From the NCBI GenBank assembly GCA_964543275.1, contig CAZIWW010000029.1, forward strand, positions 1-9,012: a DNA stretch of 9,012 nucleotides. The letters run 5' to 3'. Made by a program: the position numbers and the translations under genes. A model generated the notes under the pieces. It was not told the DNA's origin and searched no databases. It saw only the letters and a program-made list of their open reading frames with translations. Of this stretch, positions 1-6,607 are shown one piece after another. This DNA comes from CAZIWW01 sp964543275 (GTDB lineage: Bacteria > Patescibacteriota > Minisyncoccia > Moranbacterales > UBA11712). The stretch's first letter is position 1; each line of letters starts with the position of its first letter.

Positions 1-90
1 ATTCTCCAGCAAAACCATAACATGGCTTTCTTTGAAAACTTTTTCGATCTTCTTTTTATTACCCCGTTTCTTACTCATAATTTTACTCAT
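1..90 (-). CDS. Start of an unidentified gene, cut by the left window edge
   Basis: An open frame begins with ATG at 90 and stays open for 30 codons to base 1. The N-terminus is very basic (MSKIMSKKRGNKKKIEKVFK) and then turns hydrophobic (HVMVLLEN). A second in-frame ATG at 78 is an alternative start. No Shine-Dalgarno sequence precedes either ATG, but an extended -10 promoter lies about 55 bases upstream, which supports a real gene start. The short visible part resembles the N-terminus of helical hypothetical proteins I recall from Patescibacteria; this is memory, not a match I can verify. The function is unknown, and only the start of the protein can be seen. Confidence 0.5.
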   Translation of the reverse strand, partial: MSKIMSKKRGNKKKIEKVFKESHVMVLLEN

Positions 91-144
91 TCGCAATTAG
101 TAGATTGGCATTTATTTAGCGGATTAGCACCATACCTCGCCCAG

Positions 145-153
145 ATTATATCA
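145..153 (-). promoter_or_regulatory. Extended -10 promoter for the partial left-edge gene
   Basis: On the minus strand the sequence reads TGATATAAT, a perfect TGnTATAAT extended -10 element. No good -35 hexamer is visible 17-18 bases further upstream, as is common for extended -10 promoters. The predicted transcript would start near base 138 and carry a leader of about 48 bases before the ATG at 90. The leader (91-137) has a weak 7-bp rhythm, with units such as GCTAATC and CTAATTG, but no obvious second inverted arm. Between the promoter and the D-aminoacylase stop lies a perfect DnaA-box match, TTATCCACA, at 182-190. Confidence 0.5.
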
Positions 154-197
154 TAAATCAAAAAGAAGAGGAAACGGAAAGTTATCCACAGGGTTTC

Positions 198-1772
198 TCA
201 CCCGCTTAAAAACCTACCCGGCAATTCTCCCGTCAATTTTCCGTTTGCCATTACCAATTTCCCGTTCACAATCACCCCTTCAATTCCTTGACTATACTGA
301 TAGGGGTCTTCGGCTGTAGCTCTGTCGGAAATTTTCTTTGGATCGAAGATGACTAAATCAGCCGCGCAGCCGTTAGAAATTCTGCCTCTGTTTTTAAGCC
401 CGAATTTTCGCGCCGGATCCCCCGTCATTTTTCTAACAGCTTCCTCCAGGCTTAATAATTTTTCTTTTCTGACATATTTTCCAAGCACTCGCGGAAAAGT
501 CCCAAAGCACCTTGGATGAACCAACTCGCCGCTTATCTTGTGCCCTATATCATAACCGGAGCCGTCGGTGGCGATAATTGACAACGGATGTCTAATAGCC
601 TTCCTGACATTATCCTCGCTTAAACAGTCAACTAAAGTTATCACTCTTCCCTCGCTGGCGGACAACAGGTTGATAATAGCTTCTTCCGCGGAAACCCCTT
701 GTGATTCGGCAATGTCGTCAATTTTGCGTCTGGTCAAGCTTTTATCCAGCGGAGAAATCGCCACCACGGTTTTCCCGTAGTCATATTCAGCATCCTGTTT
801 CATTTCCTCGATTATTTTTTTTCTGATCTGTTTGTCTTTTAACCTCTTAAGCAAAAGGTGTTTTCCTCCTTCGGCGGCCCAATCAGGCAGGAAAATGTAA
901 AGCACCGACCCGGTTTGAGTGTAAGGATAAACATCAAAGTTAACATCTAATCCCGCGTCCGCGGCTTTCTTAATCTTCTCTAAAACTTCGTCCATTAAGC
1001 GCCAATTTTCCTCACCCATAACTTTTAGATGGGATATTTCCAGACTCACGCCCGTCTCTTCGGCTAAGCTGACAGCTTCCTCCAAAGCGGGAATTATGTT
1101 GCGCGATTCGTTTCTTAGGTGAGTGGAATAAACCCGCCCGTATGCCTTTACGATCTCCGCCAATTCAACAATTTCATCCCAAGCCGCAATTTTCTCGTGG
1201 CTGTAAGCCAGGCCGGTGGAAAGCCCCAAAGCCCCCGCCTCCAGAGATTTTTCCAAAAGATTTTTCATTAACTCCATTTCCTTTCTGTCCAATCTCCTGA
1301 CTTCGTCATGAATTAATCCTCTCCTTAAAGTCCCATGTCCGACCAGAGTAGCAAAATTAAGGGCAAACTTCCTTTTCGCCATCGCTTCTCTAAACTCGGC
1401 CATAGACAGCCAATCAACATTTATCTGTTTAATATCCGCCCACTTTTGAATTGACTCAATAATTCTTCCGTCGGTAAGCGGCGCGATGGAAGCTCCGCAG
1501 TTGCCTCCGATGATAGTGGTAACGCCTTGATGCGCCAGACTAGGAAGTTCGGGATTTAAAAAAATTCGCCAGTAGCTGTCGGAATGATTATGGACATCGA
1601 TAAAACCCGGAGAAACAATTTTCCCTCCGGCGTCTATTTCAATCTCGCCCCTCGCCATATTTAACTTTCCGACTTTGGCAATTTTGGAATCTTTGACGGC
1701 TATATTCGCTTTGTATTTCGCCTTGCCGGTTCCGTCAATGACGGTTCCGTTTTTGATAACTATGTCGTGCAT
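198..1772 (-). CDS. N-acyl-D-amino-acid deacylase (D-aminoacylase) family amidohydrolase
   Basis: A metal-dependent hydrolase of the amidohydrolase superfamily, closest by motif to D-aminoacylases, which release D-amino acids from N-acyl-D-amino acids in the cytoplasm. I place the start at the ATG at 1772 (MHDIVIKNG), giving 524 residues. An upstream ATG at 1793 would add seven residues encoded by the neighbouring repeat. The N-terminal beta-sandwich is followed by GFIDVHNHSD (His61, His63), GGNCG (Cys92), STHLR (His218), ISHLK (His248) and ATDGSG (Asp403). These match the metal and catalytic positions of the Alcaligenes enzyme family. The C-terminus closes with the usual ADLVIFDP and GVIVNGKLV strands. 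It follows murI by a 115-base gap filled by a heptad repeat, with no clear Shine-Dalgarno site. The exact substrate cannot be read from sequence; related dipeptide or hydantoin hydrolases are alternatives. Confidence 0.85.
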   Translation of the reverse strand: MHDIVIKNGTVIDGTGKAKYKANIAVKDSKIAKVGKLNMARGEIEIDAGGKIVSPGFIDVHNHSDSYWRIFLNPELPSLAHQGVTTIIGGNCGASIAPLTDGRIIESIQKWADIKQINVDWLSMAEFREAMAKRKFALNFATLVGHGTLRRGLIHDEVRRLDRKEMELMKNLLEKSLEAGALGLSTGLAYSHEKIAAWDEIVELAEIVKAYGRVYSTHLRNESRNIIPALEEAVSLAEETGVSLEISHLKVMGEENWRLMDEVLEKIKKAADAGLDVNFDVYPYTQTGSVLYIFLPDWAAEGGKHLLLKRLKDKQIRKKIIEEMKQDAEYDYGKTVVAISPLDKSLTRRKIDDIAESQGVSAEEAIINLLSASEGRVITLVDCLSEDNVRKAIRHPLSIIATDGSGYDIGHKISGELVHPRCFGTFPRVLGKYVRKEKLLSLEEAVRKMTGDPARKFGLKNRGRISNGCAADLVIFDPKKISDRATAEDPYQYSQGIEGVIVNGKLVMANGKLTGELPGRFLSG

Positions 1773-1779
1773 AAAAAAT

Positions 1780-1881
1780 AACTCAAAAGTCAAAGCTCAA
1801 ATCTCAAAACTGCAACTTAAACCTATAAAGCTTTGAACTTTAAGCTGTGATTTTGAGTTTTGACTTTTGAGCTTTGAGTTT
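1780..1881. repeat. Heptad inverted-repeat element, murI/D-aminoacylase gap
   Basis: Two 51-base arms meet at AAAGCTTT, centred between 1830 and 1831. Each arm consists of about seven degenerate 7-bp units, such as CTCAAAA and GTCAAAG on the left and their complements (TTTGAGT, TTTGACT) on the right. The arms match imperfectly, with one probable indel. In the minus-strand transcript the fold would end with TTATTTTTT immediately before the downstream ATG, which makes it terminator-like. Together with a few flanking bases it fills the whole intergenic gap. Confidence 0.8.
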
Positions 1882-1887
1882 CTGCAA

Positions 1888-2721
1888 TTATAGCACAATT
1901 TTCTTGATTTTTATATTTTCGTTGAGTATCTTTTGGGCTAAATTTTGAAAATGCTCCGTTAAGTCGCTCACAAAATATTTATCCGCCTCTTTGCCTCTAT
2001 AATTATACTCTTTTTTCAACTCTTCCGCCAGCTTCCTGTCTCCTAATGGAAGTTCAGCTTCCAAAATGGAAGCTGAACTTCCATGAAGTTTCTCCGTCAA
2101 CTTTTCCCCCGACGCGATGACTTTCGTCCTTTTCCCCATCACACCGCCAATAACTTTTTCAAGCAACGGATAGTGCGTGCATCCTAAAAGCAAAGTGTCA
2201 ATATGCTGTAATTTCAACGGGCGCAGGTAAGTCCGGGCTATTTTTTTCGTTTCCGGACGCTTAATCCAATTTTCCTCGACTAGCGGAACAAAAAGCGGGC
2301 AGGCTCTGGTAAAAACTCTGATGCTCGAATCCAGCTCTGCGATTTTCTTTTTATAAACACCGCTATTGATAGTCGCGGTCGTCCCGATTATCCCAACCTT
2401 TTTGTTTTTTGTAACTCCGGCTACCGCTTCGGCGCCGGAGCTCACAACGTCGTATATGCTTAAATGCGGATATTTATCTCGAAGCCAATCCGCCGCCAAA
2501 GCCGAAGCGCTGTTGCATGCGATAACTATCGTCCCGCAGCCTCTCTTTTCCAAGAATTCTACTATTTCCCTGGAATACTTTTTAATCGTTTCGGGACTTT
2601 TATTTCCATAAGGAAGCCGCGCGGTGTCGCCGAAGTAAATTATGGAAGCTTTCGGAATTACTTTTTTTATCTCCTTAACCACCGTGAGCCCTCCGATGCC
2701 GCTGTCAAAAATACCAATCAT
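1888..2721 (-). CDS. murI: Glutamate racemase
   Basis: Interconverts L- and D-glutamate in the cytoplasm to supply D-Glu for peptidoglycan. The 277-residue protein carries the family hallmarks: FDSGIGGLTV (Asp6), GDTARLPYG, ACNSAS with catalytic Cys69, and LLGCTHYPLL with the second catalytic Cys181 and His183. It ends in the usual KYFVSDLTEHFQ region. Between SGEKLTEKL and the C-terminal part, residues 214-225 (GSSASILEAELP) are encoded by a nearly uninterrupted palindrome, an in-frame insertion in a variable region. The start ATG at 2721 gives the canonical MIGIFDSG N-terminus. An AGGA with 9-base spacing, contributed by the adjacent heptad repeat, could serve as Shine-Dalgarno site. All active-site residues are intact, so the enzyme should be functional. 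Its neighbour, a D-aminoacylase, also concerns D-amino acids. Confidence 0.96.
   Translation of the reverse strand: MIGIFDSGIGGLTVVKEIKKVIPKASIIYFGDTARLPYGNKSPETIKKYSREIVEFLEKRGCGTIVIACNSASALAADWLRDKYPHLSIYDVVSSGAEAVAGVTKNKKVGIIGTTATINSGVYKKKIAELDSSIRVFTRACPLFVPLVEENWIKRPETKKIARTYLRPLKLQHIDTLLLGCTHYPLLEKVIGGVMGKRTKVIASGEKLTEKLHGSSASILEAELPLGDRKLAEELKKEYNYRGKEADKYFVSDLTEHFQNLAQKILNENIKIKKIVL
2046..2084. repeat. Palindromic element inside murI, in frame
   Basis: A perfect inverted repeat: 17-base arms (core arm GGAAGTTCAGCTTCC) flank a 5-base loop AAAAT at 2063-2067. It is translated as GSSASILEAELP within murI, in the poorly conserved stretch before the C-terminal helix. Its arm and loop resemble the palindromes at 8594-8627 and 8969-9005, so it is one of three family members in the window. 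Confidence 0.85.
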
Positions 2722-2726
2722 AGCTT

Positions 2727-2850
2727 AAAATCCTAAATCCTAAGCACGAAATTTTAAACAAATCCAAATCTCAAAATTCAAATGTTCAAAATGTTTTGGA
2801 TTTTGACCATTAGGATTTTGAAATTATTTAGGATTTAGAATTTTGGATTT
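2727..2850. repeat. Heptad inverted-repeat element, gap/murI gap
   Basis: The left arm begins with units of the AAATCCT type, then AAGCACG, then units ending in CAAA. The right arm mirrors them with AGGATTT, ATTTAGG and ATTTAGA. Period 7 is kept across nearly the whole 124 bases. The right end runs into the stop codon of gap (2849-2851), and on the minus strand the left end supplies an AGGA ahead of the murI start. Confidence 0.8.
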
Positions 2851-3853
2851 AGAGCTTTCCTCCCACCAACTCCGCCATCTCAACCAGCCGATTCGCGTAT
2901 CCCCACTCATTGTCATACCAGCCGACTACTTTCGCTAAATTTCCATTAGCCATAGTCAGCGGCAGGTCAACAATAACGCTATGCGGATCTCCGCGGAAAT
3001 CAGAGGAGACTAACTCTTCATCGGTAACATCCAAAATATTTTTAAGATCTCCGCCGGCCGCCTCGCGATAAGCTACGTTTACCTCTTCAACGCTTGCGTC
3101 TTTTTTAAGAGCGCACACAAAATCAACCACAGAAACCACCGGGGTGGGAACCCGCATAGCTATCCCGTCCAGTCTTCCTTCCAATTCACGCATAGCCTTA
3201 GCCACCGTTTTTGCCGCTCCGGTCGTTGTGGGAATAATGTTCTGGGCAGCCGCCCTGGCCCGCCGCAAATCCTTGTGGGGAAGATCTAAAACCCGCTGGT
3301 CGTTGGTATAAGAATGAATCGTGGTCATAAACCCCTTATCCAAACCGAACTTATCATCCAAAACTTTAATCATCGGAGCCAAGCAATTGGTGGTGCAGGA
3401 GCCGTTGGAAATAATGTCATCCGCGTCCGGATCATATTCGCCTTCGTTAACTCCGATCAGGTAAACGGGAATGTCGTCACTTTTAGAAGGAGCGCTCAAA
3501 ATAACTTTTTTGGCTCCCGCTCTTAAATGTTTTTCGGCGTCTTCCCTTTTGGTAAAAGCTCCGCTGCATTCTAGAATTATGTCCACTTCCAGATCCTTCC
3601 ATGGAAGCTTTAAAGGATCCGGTTCCGTGAAGCTTCTAATTTCTTTGCCGCCTATAACCAACTTATTTTCTCCAGCCTCAACTTTGCGACGATAGGCGCC
3701 GTAAAGGCTGTCATATTTTAGAAGATGGACCAGGGTTTTTTCGTCAGTTAGATCGTTAATAGCCGCTACATCCAAACCGTCTTTTTCTAAAATAATTTTC
3801 AATGCCGGCCGGCCAATGCGACCGAAGCCGTTGATGGCAATCCTTTTCCTCAT
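2849..3853 (-). CDS. gap: Glyceraldehyde-3-phosphate dehydrogenase, type I
   Basis: Oxidises and phosphorylates glyceraldehyde 3-phosphate to 1,3-bisphosphoglycerate in glycolysis. The 334-residue length is standard. The Rossmann fold opens with INGFGRIGRPALK, and AINDLTD around residues 31-37 places an acidic residue at the end of the second strand, as in NAD-dependent enzymes. The active site SNGSCTTNCLAP carries catalytic Cys153, with His180 in TTIHSYTNDQ. The segment LPHKDLRRARAAAQNIIPT and the C-terminal GWYDNEWGYANRL are canonical. The preference for NAD is inferred from the acidic residue and the Leu-Pro pair in the LPHKD motif. It stands without pgk or tpi nearby. No Shine-Dalgarno sequence is seen; the leader is A/T only. 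Its stop codon lies inside the adjacent heptad element. Confidence 0.97.
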   Translation of the reverse strand: MRKRIAINGFGRIGRPALKIILEKDGLDVAAINDLTDEKTLVHLLKYDSLYGAYRRKVEAGENKLVIGGKEIRSFTEPDPLKLPWKDLEVDIILECSGAFTKREDAEKHLRAGAKKVILSAPSKSDDIPVYLIGVNEGEYDPDADDIISNGSCTTNCLAPMIKVLDDKFGLDKGFMTTIHSYTNDQRVLDLPHKDLRRARAAAQNIIPTTTGAAKTVAKAMRELEGRLDGIAMRVPTPVVSVVDFVCALKKDASVEEVNVAYREAAGGDLKNILDVTDEELVSSDFRGDPHSVIVDLPLTMANGNLAKVVGWYDNEWGYANRLVEMAELVGGKL

Positions 3854-3904
3854 ATAATTTAAATTTAATTTTTACGCAAACCATTCGCTTCTAAAAACTA
3901 TTCA

Positions 3905-4036
3905 CTCAAATTTCCAATTTCTAATATCTAATTTCTAAATAAATGACTAATTCCAAAATGTCCGACGCTCAATTCTTTATCGATTAGGATTTGGCTATTG
4001 GGATTTGATTAGAAATTAGGTCAATTAGAAATTTGA
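3905..4036. repeat. Heptad inverted-repeat element, unknown gene/gap gap
   Basis: The left arm (about 3905-3960) uses units such as AATTTCT and AATATCT. The right arm (about 3983-4036) returns AGGATTT, GATTAGA and AATTAGG. The arms are complementary but imperfect, separated by about 20 bases. The element starts some 50 bases upstream of the gap start codon and ends 3 bases from the stop codon of the 4039-4557 gene. Confidence 0.75.
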
Positions 4037-4038
4037 CA

Positions 4039-4557
4039 TTACTCTAGCAGCTCCAGTCCACGAAACACTTTCTCGTACGCGCCGATTGTTTCCTTGATTT
4101 TATCAACGCCAACTTCATAGGACGGATCTTCGCTAATGCCCTTGTAAATTCGGCGCGCTTCCGTCAGCTCCTCTATCCCCGCTAGCTGGCCGGCCTTTAC
4201 TTGGCTAATTCTCTCGTTCGTGTCCTTCCCGCTATAACCAATTTCTTTCAAAACCTCCCCCAGCATATTATCAGCTTCAATGACAGCCATTTTGCCGCTG
4301 CTTACGCTTCCCTCCTCAATCCGTTTCTTCACAGCCTCCCAGCGTTCGGCATACTTTGATTTTTTAAGACTTGGGATCTTCGCTCCATAAGCTATAACCT
4401 TTATGTCTCCTCGAATTCTTTTGGAAATTAAAAGAATATCGGCTATTAAAAGAATGGCCACAACAAATCCAGATGTTATTTTAATGTAATGGAAGAAGCT
4501 AGATTTCTGAAACGAAGACCAGAAAGAAGAAAGCAAACTTATTGTATCTGTTTCCAT
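4039..4557 (-). CDS. Unknown single-pass membrane protein with a helical cytoplasmic domain
   Basis: The 172-residue protein has a short N-terminus, one clear transmembrane helix at about residues 25-46 (KITSGFVVAILLIADILLIS), and a basic KRIRG stretch after it. This suggests the C-terminal domain faces the cytoplasm. That domain is helical and charged, with SSGKMAVIEADNMLGEVLKEIGY at about 86-108 and a last helix IGAYEKVFRGLELL. It resembles a Patescibacteria family I recall in which a segment like RNRIxH precedes a final AxxLYEKAL helix, a HEPN-like arrangement. Here the equivalent segment reads ARRIYKGISEDPSYEV, without the histidine, so RNase activity is not supported. Function is unknown. 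It lies between gatA and gap with heptad repeats on both sides and has no visible Shine-Dalgarno site. Confidence 0.8.
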   Translation of the reverse strand: METDTISLLSSFWSSFQKSSFFHYIKITSGFVVAILLIADILLISKRIRGDIKVIAYGAKIPSLKKSKYAERWEAVKKRIEEGSVSSGKMAVIEADNMLGEVLKEIGYSGKDTNERISQVKAGQLAGIEELTEARRIYKGISEDPSYEVGVDKIKETIGAYEKVFRGLELLE

Positions 4558-4603
4558 ATCATATGTAGCTTGCTAGTTAGTGCCCTAATTAAATCTAAAC
4601 TTT

Positions 4604-4730
4604 AAAAATCCAAAATCCTAAGCACTAAATCCTAAACAAATTCAAATTCCAAAGCCCAAATTTTCAAAACAGTTTCGAATTTTGGATTTTAGCCATTCGA
4701 CATTGTTTTGGATTTTGGATTTAGGATTTA
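4604..4730. repeat. Heptad inverted-repeat element, gatA/unknown gene gap
   Basis: The left arm contains AAAATCC and TAAGCAC units, then TAAATCC, TAAACAA and ATTCAAA. The right arm returns GGATTTT, GGATTTA and TTTGGAT types. Period 7 is clear. The last ten bases overlap gatA: they encode its final Lys-Ser and stop codon (AAA TCC TAA). Unit for unit, its left arm resembles the in-frame insertion in the ligA zinc finger (7551-7597). Confidence 0.8.
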
Positions 4731-6172
4731 CTAGCCTCAAACGCATAAGCCGCGTTCAGCACCGTCTCTTCATCAAACCACCTGCCCATCAACTGCAGGC
4801 CAACCGGTAGCCTTTTGCCTTCAACTTCGACATTGCCGCAGGGAATGGAAATAGCCGGCATGCCGGTGATGTTGGCTGTAACCGTAAATATGTCCATTAA
4901 ATACATTTCCAGAGGATTTTGAATTTTCTCTCCTATTTTGAAAGCGGCTGCGGGAGATGCCGGCCCGAGTATAATGTCAACTTCTCGGAGCGCTTCTTCC
5001 ATCTCTTTTTTAATCAGCGCTCTGACTTTTTGAGCTTTTAGGTAGTAAGCATCGTAGTAGCCGGCGCTTAAAGTATAAGTTCCCAGCATTATTCTTCTCT
5101 TAACTTCTCTGCCTAAGCGCAGCGAACGCGTTTTTAAGTAAACATCCAGCAGTTTTAAACCGTCGTTTGCGTCACTTTCCGCGACCGCCGATCTGCCGTA
5201 TTTTATTCCATCATAACGAGCCAAATTGGAGCTAATCTCCGACGGCATAATAATATAGTAAGTGGCTAGGGCAAATTCGCCGCTGGGAAGACTTATTTTC
5301 TTAACCTTAGCCCCCAAACTCTCGTATTTCGCTATGGCTTCCTCGATTATCTTTTTTACCTCTTCGTCTAAGCCCTCGCTTTCCAAATACTCTTCGGGAA
5401 CACCGATTTTTAAGTCTTTCATATTTCCCCCGCCCAGCAAATCCTCGTAATTCTTATCAGCAGTCTTCACGGAGGTTGAGTCGCGAGAATCCCTTCCGGC
5501 TATTCGACTCAACACAATAGCCGCGTCTTCCACCGTCTTGGTAATAGGCCCAATCTGGTCCAGACTGGAAGCCATAGCGATTAATCCGTAGCGGGATACC
5601 ATTCCGTAAGTCGGCTTGAGACCCACTACCCCGCAAAGCGACGCCGGCTGGCGAATTGAGCCTCCGGTATCCGAACCCAGAGCCCACGCGCACTCCCCGG
5701 CCGCCACCGCCGCCGCCGAGCCTCCGGAAGAACCTCCCGGAACGCGACTTGCGTCTTGCGGATTCCTGGTAAGCTTGTAGGCGCTGTTTTCAGTGGAAGA
5801 CCCCATAGCGAACTCATCCATATTAGTCTTCCCCAAAAATACAGCGTCGCTTTCTTTAAGTTTGGAAATAACGGTAGCATCGTAGGGAGAAACATAATTT
5901 TCGAGAATTTTTGATCCAGCCGTGACCGGCAGTGATTCCACGCAAATATTATCTTTGACGGCGCATGGAATACCGGCTAATAAATCAACTTTCTCGCCCC
6001 GTTTAACTTTTAAGTCAACCGAGCGAGCTTTGTCCAGCGCAAACTCTTTATTCAAGCTCAAAAAAGCCCCCAGTTCCGGATCTTTTTCTTCAATTCTTTG
6101 AAAATATTCTTGAGTTAAAGCTTCCGAAGAAATTTCTTGGTCGATTAATTTTTGGTGAAGCTCGCGAATCAT
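4721..6172 (-). CDS. gatA: Glutamyl/aspartyl-tRNA amidotransferase subunit A
   Basis: The amidase subunit of the GatCAB complex, which releases ammonia from glutamine so that GatB can convert Glu-tRNA-Gln (and Asp-tRNA-Asn) to the amidated forms. The 483 residues show the amidase-signature fold. The Lys-Ser-Ser triad is intact: Lys73 in CAVKDN, Ser148 in PGGSSGGSAAAV and Ser172 in SDTGGSIRQPAS. FAMGSSTENSAY and DQIGPITKTVEDAA are also typical. The start at 6172 (MIRELHQKL) fits the family; a weak GAGA-type Shine-Dalgarno lies just upstream. gatC precedes it on the same strand, 136 bases away across a heptad element. gatB is not in the window, though the complex needs it. The final codons and stop lie inside the next repeat, which may have replaced the original C-terminal end. 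Confidence 0.96.
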   Translation of the reverse strand: MIRELHQKLIDQEISSEALTQEYFQRIEEKDPELGAFLSLNKEFALDKARSVDLKVKRGEKVDLLAGIPCAVKDNICVESLPVTAGSKILENYVSPYDATVISKLKESDAVFLGKTNMDEFAMGSSTENSAYKLTRNPQDASRVPGGSSGGSAAAVAAGECAWALGSDTGGSIRQPASLCGVVGLKPTYGMVSRYGLIAMASSLDQIGPITKTVEDAAIVLSRIAGRDSRDSTSVKTADKNYEDLLGGGNMKDLKIGVPEEYLESEGLDEEVKKIIEEAIAKYESLGAKVKKISLPSGEFALATYYIIMPSEISSNLARYDGIKYGRSAVAESDANDGLKLLDVYLKTRSLRLGREVKRRIMLGTYTLSAGYYDAYYLKAQKVRALIKKEMEEALREVDIILGPASPAAAFKIGEKIQNPLEMYLMDIFTVTANITGMPAISIPCGNVEVEGKRLPVGLQLMGRWFDEETVLNAAYAFEASKS

Positions 6173-6181
6173 GTTTTTCTC

Positions 6182-6301
6182 TACGAATTACGAATTTTGT
6201 ACGAATATACGAATCAATGAAATGCCAACGATTAGTTCATATTTCACATCAATCTTGTAAACAAATTCATTCGTATATTCGTAATTGATTCGTAATTCGT
6301 A
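6182..6301. repeat. Heptad inverted-repeat element, gatC/gatA gap
   Basis: Unit spelling is TACGAAT. The left arm (6182-6221) and the complement of the right arm (6266-6301) agree over two blocks of 14-15 identical bases, separated by a small internal difference, and both end in GAA. The middle (about 6222-6265) is not obviously repetitive. This is the cleanest two-arm example in the window, and it lies between two genes expected to be co-expressed. Confidence 0.85.
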
Positions 6302-6308
6302 AAGATTT

Positions 6309-6596
6309 TCAAAATACCGCTTTCACTTTATCAAATCTGTCCTTCTTCTCCGGAAAATTATTGATAATAGCCTCTTTCGTGTCTTTTCCATACTCTGCGA
6401 TCCTATCCTCCCGCATAACATTTTTTGCCCCGCTGATATGAGCAACCGGCTCGACCTCTTCTGTGTCAGCTTCGTTTAATTTCTCCACAAAATTCAAAAT
6501 ATCAGATAATTCTTTAGAGAATCTATCTAACTCTTCCTCGTTTAGCTCTATGCGAGCCAGACTGGCTATTTTTTGAACCTGTTTTCTCGATAACAT
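6309..6596 (-). CDS. gatC: Glutamyl/aspartyl-tRNA amidotransferase subunit C
   Basis: The small subunit that wraps around GatA and stabilises the GatCAB complex. The 95-residue length is typical. Family marks are the N-terminal KIASLARIELNEEELDRFSK helix, the ILNFVEKLNEADTEEVEP segment, the loop containing AHISGAKNVMREDRI, and a C-terminal NFPEKKDRFDKVKAVF close to the usual NAP-type ending. It precedes gatA on the same strand, so the two are probably one transcription unit in spite of the intervening repeat. The start at 6596 gives the expected MLSRKQVQKIA. The leader has no Shine-Dalgarno sequence and is mostly heptad repeat. Confidence 0.95.
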   Translation of the reverse strand: MLSRKQVQKIASLARIELNEEELDRFSKELSDILNFVEKLNEADTEEVEPVAHISGAKNVMREDRIAEYGKDTKEAIINNFPEKKDRFDKVKAVF

Positions 6597-6607
6597 AAAA
6601 GTTTTAT

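Noticed and set aside
182..190. Replication origin at the DnaA-box match
   Set aside because: Only one box is seen, with no cluster, no AT-rich unwinding region of the usual kind, and no dnaA or dnaN gene nearby.
1773..1793. Longer N-terminus for the D-aminoacylase starting MTFELFF
   Set aside because: The added residues are encoded by the heptad repeat, and the family starts at the HDIVIKNG strand, so ATG at 1772 is preferred.
2830..2850. Telomere-like repeat (units near TTTAGGA)
   Set aside because: The array is short, degenerate, inverted and internal between genes. Likeness to plant-type telomere units is superficial.
5692..5735. GCC-rich trinucleotide repeat on the plus strand within gatA
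   Set aside because: It is the normal Gly/Ser/Ala-rich amidase signature (GGSSGGSAAAVAAG) written with GC-rich codons.
2727..6301. CRISPR array, because of repeated short units with regular spacing
   Set aside because: Units are 7 bp, contiguous and degenerate, with no unique spacers and no cas genes.
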